Part shown: positions 1 to 5,286 of the stretch, piece by piece
Position numbering within the stretch: position 1 is the stretch's first letter
Layout: every line of letters begins with the position of its first letter
Assembly (NCBI GenBank): GCA_964429715.1
Contig: CAYSCV010000088.1
Span: forward strand, 1 to 5,336
Reading direction: 5' to 3'
DNA from: JACPNA01 sp964429715
GTDB taxonomy: Archaea > Nanobdellota > Nanobdellia > Woesearchaeales > GW2011-AR9
Length of the DNA: 5,336 nucleotides
Notes under the pieces: model-generated
What the model saw: only the letters and a program-made list of their open reading frames with translations
Database searches by the model: none
Told to the model about the DNA's origin: nothing
Program-made: the position numbers and the translations under genes

Positions 1-494
1 AACAGTTTTGCGTTAATCTTATTCTTCTGTCTTAAGTTCAGATATCTCTCAATAACGTGTGCAGGCACATACTCTTTGAGTTTATCCGAGCCGCCCCAGC
101 CCACAAAATCTTTTTTTGTTGCAATAATATCATTAATCAAAAAAGTAAAACCCTGTACCCCCTCAAATATTTCCACCGTTGGTGCTTCTCGTACCCCCAC
201 ATATAATTTGTGTAACTGCGCTAAATTATCTTTAACAAGATCTCTTTTTTCTTCCAGATATTCTACAATTCGCTTTGGCGGTGATGAAATATAATACGTC
301 TTACCATTTTTTGTAACAAAACTCACAAATCCTTTCTCTTTTAATTTGTTTAAGTAATCATAGACATTCGGCCGTGCAATTTTTGTATGTTGTGCTATCT
401 TTGTTGCCGACGCCTCGCCCAATTTGAGCAGAATCATATAAATCTCGGCTTCTCCTCCGCTTAATCCTGCTTCCTGCAATAAATCTTTAGTCAT
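1..494 (-). CDS. TrmB-family winged-helix transcriptional regulator (3' end cut by window edge)
   Basis: Reading leftwards from ATG at 494 gives an uninterrupted 164-residue frame that runs off the window. Residues about 8-75 form a winged helix-turn-helix: LSGGEAEIYMILLKLG, then a helix-turn-helix ending in a recognition helix (ARPNVYDYLNKLKEKG, 40-55), then a wing (KNGKTYYISSPP). A short linker helix (76-98) leads to PTVEIFEG (105-112), the usual entry into the C-terminal effector domain of TrmB-like proteins. This architecture matches archaeal TrmB regulators, which in characterised members sense sugars or other small molecules and repress or activate transport and metabolism genes. The ligand here cannot be told, because most of the effector domain lies outside the window. 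No Shine-Dalgarno precedes the ATG. A TATA-like box 27 bases upstream suggests a leaderless message. It is divergent from the small anchored-protein gene at 583 and may regulate it and itself. Confidence 0.88.
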   Translation of the reverse strand, partial: MTKDLLQEAGLSGGEAEIYMILLKLGEASATKIAQHTKIARPNVYDYLNKLKEKGFVSFVTKNGKTYYISSPPKRIVEYLEEKRDLVKDNLAQLHKLYVGVREAPTVEIFEGVQGFTFLINDIIATKKDFVGWGGSDKLKEYVPAHVIERYLNLRQKNKINAKL

Positions 495-517
495 ATTAAA
501 CCAAAAATCCCTATTTA

Positions 518-525
518 CTTATAAA
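518..525 (-). promoter_or_regulatory. TATA-like box for the TrmB-family gene
   Basis: Read on the minus strand this is TTTATAAG, close to the archaeal TATA-box consensus. Its centre is about 27 bases upstream of the ATG at 494, so transcription would begin at or within a few bases of the start codon. The left arm of the neighbouring inverted repeat touches its upstream (BRE) side. Confidence 0.5.
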
Positions 526-550
526 TTATTGTATATTTTTATACAACAAT
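525..550. promoter_or_regulatory. Inverted repeat in the divergent promoter region, candidate regulator operator
   Basis: Two 11-base arms (ATTATTGTATA at 525-535 and TATACAACAAT at 540-550) are complementary at 10 of 11 positions and are separated by TTTT. The inner seven positions are perfect. The repeat lies exactly between the two outward TATA-like boxes (518-525 and 553-560) and covers the places where both BRE elements would be. A dimeric winged-helix protein bound here could control both genes. Assignment to the adjacent TrmB-type protein is an inference from position. In AT-rich DNA a chance palindrome of this quality is possible but not expected in an 88-base gap. Confidence 0.5.
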
Positions 551-552
551 CA

Positions 553-560
553 TTATTATA
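553..560 (+). promoter_or_regulatory. TATA-like box for the small anchored-protein gene
   Basis: TTATTATA is centred about 26 bases before the ATG at 583, the archaeal TATA-to-start spacing for a leaderless transcript. The identical octamer, at similar spacing, precedes the permease gene on the other strand (4462-4469). Confidence 0.4.
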
Positions 561-582
561 CCTCCAAGAGTTTCAATAATCT

Positions 583-942
583 ATGATAACAAAAACGAAG
601 AAAGTACTGATCACAGCTGTCGCAGCCATATACCTTGGATTGTCCTCTTATGTAATGTATCATGAATCCAAAAATCCTGCCCACAGAAAACATCCAAGAG
701 AAGGCAGAACTTTGGATGGAGATTACATGTACGATCTAAATCACGATGGTCTTGTTGATATAATCAGAAGAGAACAAGGGTATCTAGCCGTAGCAAAAAG
801 ATATGAAGAACAAGCCGCCCCTCATTTACGTCACTCGTCATTTCATATCATGACCAAAGAAGAAAGAGATGTAGCATCAAAAATCCTGCAATACCAAGAA
901 GAATTCAAAAAATATCAAGAAAAGTTATCCTCTTCAAAATAA
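583..942 (+). CDS. Small membrane-anchored protein with a single EF-hand/dockerin-like DxNxDG loop, function unknown
   Basis: The 119-residue product begins with a basic stretch (MITKTKK) and a hydrophobic segment at about 8-26 (VLITAVAAIYLGLSSYVMY). This is an N-terminal anchor or uncleaved signal that would place the rest outside the cell. Residues 51-59 read DLNHDGLVD, with acidic or amide residues at loop positions 1, 3, 5 and 9 and Gly at 6, as in calcium loops of EF-hand or dockerin type. Position 12 is Arg62, so this is not a canonical EF-hand. The C-terminal third (about 90-119) is charged, Lys/Glu-rich and probably helical. I do not recognise a named family. The ATG is the first start after an in-frame TAA seven bases upstream. 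It is divergent from the TrmB-type regulator across a shared palindrome, which suggests control by it. Its stop lies inside the 3' end of the convergent helicase gene (9-base overlap). Confidence 0.72.
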   Translation: MITKTKKVLITAVAAIYLGLSSYVMYHESKNPAHRKHPREGRTLDGDYMYDLNHDGLVDIIRREQGYLAVAKRYEEQAAPHLRHSSFHIMTKEERDVASKILQYQEEFKKYQEKLSSSK

Positions 943-3138
943 TCCATTTCCACCATTCACAATCCCCAAAATCTCCCGCCCATAGCGTTTAATCTTCGCA
1001 TCCCCCATCCCATGAACCTCATTTAAATCCTGCGTAGTAATAGGCATCTTTTGTGCAATATCAATAATCGTCGCATCATGTAACACCATATACGGCGGCA
1101 CTCCTTGCACGTTGCTCTTTTGCGTACGCCATTGTTTCAACACCGCTATAATGCCTGTAGAAGCACTATTCATCGAAGCAGACGCTAACGGATTCGCTTT
1201 AAATGCCTCCAACCTCATAGTTCCCTTCCGAACCGCAGGCAGCGGCAGATTCATCTTTGTCAAAAACTGATCTTGCTCTGATGTATCAAGAAAATGCCGC
1301 ATCGCAGGAGTAATATAAGATGTATGTTTTGAACCAAAATAGCTCAAATACAATGTTTTTTTTGCTCGACTCATCGCCACATAAAACAACCGTTTTTCCT
1401 CTTCCTCTTTATCATATTCCTCTAACTTCACCATCTCAACCACTGGATGTTCCGTACCTCTGCAGGGAAAATTATTTTGAGTGCACCCAATCACAAACAC
1501 CATCTCCGCTTCCAACCCTTTGATTGCATGAATCGTTGCCAGAGTGATATCCTGCTCTTGTGCCTCAACCGTCTTTCTCAATTCATCACTTCGCAGCACA
1601 TGAGAAATACGTCGCGCCTGCAGCAACGCAGACAACTCTACCAGCTGCTTGTTTGTTCGTGCCAGTACAAATATTTCTTTTCGAGATATATTCGAAGAAA
1701 TAATTTTTTGAATAACAAATTCAAATTCCAGCGCTTCTGTATCAAATTGTACTAATCGTACCTCCCCTGACGATCCTTCCGCACGTACCGCTGATTTTAA
1801 ATCTAACAATCCCATTTCTTTAATGGATTCATTAATCAGTGTGACAATGGCCGGGCTGGACCTATAATTCTGCGTCAACATCAATAATTGACTGTTAGGA
1901 TATTTCTCCCGAAAATGAAGCAGATACCGTATATCTGACCCTCTCCAGCCATAAATCGATTGCCGCGGATCTCCTACTGCAAAAATATTTGGTGCAGCTA
2001 ACCGATCAATCAAGTGTATCTGTGTTGAATTCACATCTTGAAATTCATCAATTAAAATATGGTCGTACCTTGGAATCAAAGAAGGCCGTTTCGCAAATAA
2101 CGCCATCGTATCTGTCAGTTGATCAGCAAAATCACGCAGACCATGTTCTGCCATATACGTATCAATAAACTTGCAGATATCAAACACTAATTTTGCCGAA
2201 GAGATCGTCTTCGCAAGTGTGCCAACATCGTACGACTTCAATTTTAAATAATCACGAATAAAAAAACAATCATTCATAAAAATATTTGCCAGCTGCTCTT
2301 TTGTCTTTAACCGCTTTTGCGTCGACGTAAAATATATCGTCGTTGCCCTCTCCATACCCATGCCAATACTCGCAAGAGCTCTATTCATCACCCCGAATTT
2401 TTCCGAATATGTAATCACCCTCACCTCTCGGTTATATAGCTCATGATTATGTTTTTTCAATAACTGCTCGCAAAACGAATTAAATGTTTCCACTTGCACC
2501 TGTGACATCCCCGGTATTCGCTCCAATCGTTGCATCATCTCCGCTCTTGCTTTTCGCGTAAACGTTATCGCAAGAATACGTGCCGGATCAACAGATTTAT
2601 ACTTAATCAGAAATTCTATACGTTTCGTCAAAACCGTCGTCTTACCTGATCCCGCTCCCGCAATACATAAAATCTGTGTATTGTTGGACAGAATTGCTTT
2701 CTTCTGTTCATTCGTAAACTCCTCCATGATCTTTCCCAACGCCCTAAAGATTCCTTCATCTTGCGCGCTAACCGCCTCAACGTGTGTTTGAAGCAGTGAG
2801 GCAAAGTCAACCTGCTTCTGTTCTTCAATTATTAAGGTGGGATGAAGTAATTCTGTTCTCCCTTGCGGTGTAATCTCCAACACTTTCCAGAATTTTTTTC
2901 CTTGCACCGTCGTGTACCGAACTAGCTCATGCGAAAGAAGAATTTCAACAAGTTCTCCGATCTCCTGTTCAGTATATGCCAGCGATCCAAAAGAAAGATT
3001 TGAAGATAAATGATTACGTTCAATTGACTCATTCTCCTCATTTCCTTGAAGATAATCAATCAGCAGCTTCTTACCTACACAAAACGGCAAATCCGCAAGC
3101 GCCCTTAATATTTTAAGATAATCAGTTTTTACATCCAC
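934..3138 (-). CDS. SF1 UvrD/Rep-type DNA helicase with N-terminal RQC-like and C-terminal HRDC domains
   Basis: This 734-residue protein should be an ATP-dependent 3'-5' DNA translocase/helicase for DNA repair or replication restart. Visible SF1A motifs in order are: Q motif (FTNEQ, 141-145), Walker A (AGAGSGKTT, 160-168), Ia (ITFTRKARAE, 191-200), Ib (TFNSFC, 218-223), Walker B (DEFQD, 364-368), III (GDPRQSIYGWRG, 389-400), IV (QNYRSS, 423-428), V (TIHAIKGLE, 535-543) and VI (RLFYVAMSRAK, 583-593). Residues 663-727 match an HRDC domain (LKQWR... MPITTQDLNEVHGMGDAKIKRYG in pieces), an ssDNA-binding module of RecQ and of mycobacterial UvrD2. Residues 1-100 look like the RecQ RQC winged helix (VGKKLLIDYLQG, FGSLAYTEQEI, then KVLEITPQG). 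Only about 107 residues separate IV from V, so a normal 2B subdomain is absent. The start is GTG: an in-frame TAA lies five codons upstream and no ATG falls between. There is no Shine-Dalgarno. It lies 90 bases downstream of the permease gene. Confidence 0.93.
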   Translation of the reverse strand: MDVKTDYLKILRALADLPFCVGKKLLIDYLQGNEENESIERNHLSSNLSFGSLAYTEQEIGELVEILLSHELVRYTTVQGKKFWKVLEITPQGRTELLHPTLIIEEQKQVDFASLLQTHVEAVSAQDEGIFRALGKIMEEFTNEQKKAILSNNTQILCIAGAGSGKTTVLTKRIEFLIKYKSVDPARILAITFTRKARAEMMQRLERIPGMSQVQVETFNSFCEQLLKKHNHELYNREVRVITYSEKFGVMNRALASIGMGMERATTIYFTSTQKRLKTKEQLANIFMNDCFFIRDYLKLKSYDVGTLAKTISSAKLVFDICKFIDTYMAEHGLRDFADQLTDTMALFAKRPSLIPRYDHILIDEFQDVNSTQIHLIDRLAAPNIFAVGDPRQSIYGWRGSDIRYLLHFREKYPNSQLLMLTQNYRSSPAIVTLINESIKEMGLLDLKSAVRAEGSSGEVRLVQFDTEALEFEFVIQKIISSNISRKEIFVLARTNKQLVELSALLQARRISHVLRSDELRKTVEAQEQDITLATIHAIKGLEAEMVFVIGCTQNNFPCRGTEHPVVEMVKLEEYDKEEEEKRLFYVAMSRAKKTLYLSYFGSKHTSYITPAMRHFLDTSEQDQFLTKMNLPLPAVRKGTMRLEAFKANPLASASMNSASTGIIAVLKQWRTQKSNVQGVPPYMVLHDATIIDIAQKMPITTQDLNEVHGMGDAKIKRYGREILGIVNGGNGLF

Positions 3139-3146
3139 AAAATAAA

Positions 3147-3174
3147 AAACATTTTATCTCATTTAAGAATGTTT
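3147..3174 (-). terminator. Possible terminator of the permease transcript (short hairpin plus T-run)
   Basis: On the minus strand, arms AAACATT (3168-3174) and AATGTTT (3147-3153) are perfectly complementary with a 14-base loop and run into TTTTTTATTTT just before the helicase GTG. Archaeal termination depends mainly on T-runs, so this could end the permease message. It would then leave the helicase with its own promoter, for which only a weak box (CTTAAAT, near 3161-3167) is visible. The weak 7-bp stem and AT-rich setting make this tentative. Confidence 0.25.
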
Positions 3175-3228
3175 GTAACCTAAATTATTCAAATAACAAA
3201 ATATAACCTCCCTCTCATTCAAACTCGT

Positions 3229-4437
3229 TCATAGAACAAAATACAAAATCACCGGCAGCAACAAACACCCCATCAAATGATTCTTCGCAATCCCCCACAC
3301 TGATGTCAACAGTCCAATCGCGGTTGCCGTCAATAAAATAACCATCCCCAACCACCCATCAAAATAAATTGTAAGTACTGTAATAAATCCTAATATCCCA
3401 TACACCAAATATCTATAATTCACTTTCATAATCCATTTACAGAATATCTTCGAACCATATATTGTAATCACCGCCCCAATCCCTCCTGCAACAAGCGCCA
3501 CTCCTAAAAATAACATCATCTCCTCAAATCCCACTCCCCCAATCAATTGATTTATTGCGACAATTGCTCCATTACGCGCTTTCTCAATCGCATACACCGC
3601 CGCAATACTAATCAACATATTTGCTGTATTAAGCCCGCTCACTAAACTTAAAAATCCTTCATCACCAATATCACCCACAAACTGCGTCGCGATAATTGCC
3701 GCCTGCGAAGATCCAAATCCAGGCAGAAACGCTGCAATAAATCCCATTCCCGTCCCTGCCCCCACAGATTTTATCGTATTTCGCGCAGATAACCTCATTT
3801 TCTTTGTCACATCTTGAACCGGAATCGTCGTATTGTCCGATAAACTCATAATCAGCAATGAAAATCCAAACAATCCAGATAACAAAGGAAACAATGGTTG
3901 ATGTAAATCCGGAATCGTAAACACTAACAACCCTAACACCCCTGACAACAGAAATGCTGCTGTGCAATAGAACCATTTTTTCTTTTCTCGTGCAATCATA
4001 TACACCACCATAACAACCAATACATATCCTACTATTGACGAAACGAGTGGTTGTAATTTCATCATCCCATAAATAAAAAGCGGAAACAACATCACTCCTA
4101 ACCCTAAACTCCCAAGCGAACCAACGATAGTATACAACACTGCATTATGTCCTTCTCCTTTCAACAACAACCTATGTCCCGGCAATACATTTAACACCTG
4201 CCCCGCATCCGGCGCTCCTAAATATATACTGGGGATTGCATCCAGAAACGTATGAATAATTGCAAGTGAAATAATAAATGCCCCCAACACCACTGCACTA
4301 GTATATTGTAATAACATTGGCGCCAGTGACACCACAATCACTGACACTAAATTCACATGAATTCCTGGGGTAATACCAGTCACAATGCCTGCCAAAACCC
4401 CTAATCCAACTGCAATCAGAACTTCACTCAACACCAT
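3229..4437 (-). CDS. Archaeal TctA-family (DUF112) integral membrane permease-like protein
   Basis: The 402-residue protein is almost wholly hydrophobic, with roughly a dozen membrane segments. It carries the two symmetry-related signatures of the TctA/DUF112 family: GIVTGITPGIHVN at 17-29 in the first half, and GFIAAFLPGFGSSQAA at 232-247 in the second. Each half continues with a matching conserved stretch, PSIYLGAPDAGQVLNVLPGH (69-88) and SGLNTANMLISIAAVYAIEK (267-286). Bacterial TctA (about 500 residues) is the large membrane subunit of tripartite tricarboxylate transporters, which need TctB and a periplasmic TctC binding protein. Neither partner is visible here. Archaeal members of about 400 residues commonly occur alone, and their substrate is not established, so citrate transport should not be assumed. 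The ATG at 4437 is preceded by a TATA-like box about 28 bases upstream and by no Shine-Dalgarno. It is divergent from the GGDEF-like gene and the same orientation as the helicase. Confidence 0.88.
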   Translation of the reverse strand: MVLSEVLIAVGLGVLAGIVTGITPGIHVNLVSVIVVSLAPMLLQYTSAVVLGAFIISLAIIHTFLDAIPSIYLGAPDAGQVLNVLPGHRLLLKGEGHNAVLYTIVGSLGSLGLGVMLFPLFIYGMMKLQPLVSSIVGYVLVVMVVYMIAREKKKWFYCTAAFLLSGVLGLLVFTIPDLHQPLFPLLSGLFGFSLLIMSLSDNTTIPVQDVTKKMRLSARNTIKSVGAGTGMGFIAAFLPGFGSSQAAIIATQFVGDIGDEGFLSLVSGLNTANMLISIAAVYAIEKARNGAIVAINQLIGGVGFEEMMLFLGVALVAGGIGAVITIYGSKIFCKWIMKVNYRYLVYGILGFITVLTIYFDGWLGMVILLTATAIGLLTSVWGIAKNHLMGCLLLPVILYFVL

Positions 4438-4444
4438 TTTTTAT

Positions 4445-4457
4445 TAAATCAGATTTA
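4445..4457. repeat. Short perfect inverted repeat near the permease start
   Basis: TAAATC-A-GATTTA is a perfect 6+1+6 palindrome between the permease TATA-like box and its ATG, where a bound repressor would block transcription initiation. Its length is modest and the region is AT-rich, so chance is a serious alternative. Confidence 0.25.
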
Positions 4458-4461
4458 GGAT

Positions 4462-4469
4462 TATAATAA
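4462..4469 (-). promoter_or_regulatory. TATA-like box for the TctA-family gene
   Basis: The minus strand reads TTATTATA here, centred about 28 bases upstream of the ATG at 4437. This fits a leaderless or very short-leader transcript and is the same octamer seen before the gene at 583. Confidence 0.45.
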
Positions 4470-4506
4470 TTTACATATTTCACAATAACTATTCCACCCA
4501 CTACAT

Positions 4507-4514
4507 TTTATAAA
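4507..4514 (+). promoter_or_regulatory. TATA box for the GGDEF-like gene
   Basis: TTTATAAA is an excellent archaeal TATA-box match, centred about 26 bases before the ATG at 4537. It is the best promoter in the window. It predicts a leaderless mRNA and supports 4537 as the true start, so the unusual N terminus of the protein is probably real. Confidence 0.6.
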
Positions 4515-4536
4515 TAAACACAAGAAAATAACTTTC

Positions 4537-5286
4537 ATGACTTCAACCCCTTTCCTCATCAGTCTAAAAGCTGGTATCGGCAAAACATTTCAAGAAGCTG
4601 AGCTTGCTCTCAATGAAGCAAAAAAAAGTAAAGAAAAAATCTTTTCAACAGACTCTCTCCAACAAGCTCTTGCAAAAATCGAGCAGAACATCCGCACCCG
4701 CAACTACGCAATTTCTTCCTACACCGGTCCTACACTAGAAACAAAAACAGACAGTCTATACACGCTCAAACACAGTGTTGAGTTTGATGTATTACAAACA
4801 ATGACTGCACTTGAAAAAGTTCTTCAAACCTATAGTACAGATTCTTTAGCCTATCGAGCTTTATGCGAGCAAATCGAAAAGCGCTGCCTTGATTCAACAA
4901 CTCAAGCCCTCACTCCGTTTGGCTATAACTTTAAACTTTCAACCCAAATCGATCAGCATCGTCACCACCCCTCCTCAGAACAACACATCGCTCGCTATCG
5001 TATCATCATTGACGGCAACGACATGCATTACTGGAATGATACCATTGGTTATGATGCCGTTACCGAACGTTTAAAAGTAATCGGTCAAACTCTCGTTAAT
5101 TCCACCCGCAAAACCACTCCCGAACGTGTCGGCGACTTAGTCTTTCGTCCCCCATTAGTCAGCCGTATGCATGGTAGTGCTGGAGACGAATTTTTTATCG
5201 ACATGTACTCTCAACCAGAATATATCGAACCCGTAATATACCGTCTTTTCGATAAAATCTATGCTGCCCAATACGACGTTCAATAA
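4537..5286 (+). CDS. Divergent GGDEF-like (nucleotidyl cyclase fold) protein, apparently circularly permuted
   Basis: The 249-residue product has no signal peptide or membrane segment and should be cytosolic. Residues 153-190 align with the first strand and helices of a GGDEF domain: RYRIIID, then WNDTIGYDAVTERLKVIGQTL, equivalent to D-x-D-x-FK-x-x-ND-x-x-GH-x-x-GD. Residues 210-223 (RMHGSAGDEFFIDM) match the RxGGDEFxxxx hairpin, as AGDEF. Asp159 (metal), Asn167 (substrate), Asp217 and Glu218 are kept; the Lys/His/guanine-contact positions are changed (His164, Tyr172, Thr176). The protein ends one helix after the hairpin, without the last strand-helix. A match to that element lies at residues 7-37: SLKAGIG for TVSIGVA, and AELALNEAK for ADxALYxAK. 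DSLYTL (72-77) resembles the DxLTGL motif. An extra Pro-containing loop (about 192-208) precedes the signature. Known GGDEF domains make cyclic dinucleotides from GTP; activity here is unproven. Its neighbour is the divergent permease gene. Confidence 0.7.
   Translation: MTSTPFLISLKAGIGKTFQEAELALNEAKKSKEKIFSTDSLQQALAKIEQNIRTRNYAISSYTGPTLETKTDSLYTLKHSVEFDVLQTMTALEKVLQTYSTDSLAYRALCEQIEKRCLDSTTQALTPFGYNFKLSTQIDQHRHHPSSEQHIARYRIIIDGNDMHYWNDTIGYDAVTERLKVIGQTLVNSTRKTTPERVGDLVFRPPLVSRMHGSAGDEFFIDMYSQPEYIEPVIYRLFDKIYAAQYDVQ

Noticed and set aside
76..294. Rightward 72-residue open frame
   Set aside because: It lies inside the leftward TrmB-type gene, whose frame gives a recognisable family; the 72-residue peptide looks like nothing.
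733..768. Canonical EF-hand in the anchored protein
   Set aside because: Loop position 12 is Arg and there is no flanking helix pair with a second hand, so only a calcium-loop-like motif is claimed.
1320..1755. Two overlapping rightward open frames
   Set aside because: Both are antisense to conserved helicase motifs, with no promoter and no plausible protein features.
3671..3976. Leftward 101-residue frame inside the permease gene
   Set aside because: It is an out-of-frame shadow of the permease; the permease frame has the conserved TctA signatures here.
4564..4587. KAGIGKT near the N terminus of the 249-residue protein read as a Walker A P-loop
   Set aside because: The GxxxxGK[ST] spacing is not met: the residue five positions before G15 is Leu10, not Gly or Ala. 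There is also no Walker B partner, and the segment fits the final GGDEF strand better.
4889..5074. Rightward 61-residue frame inside the GGDEF-like gene
   Set aside because: It is an alternate-frame shadow without its own promoter or recognisable content.
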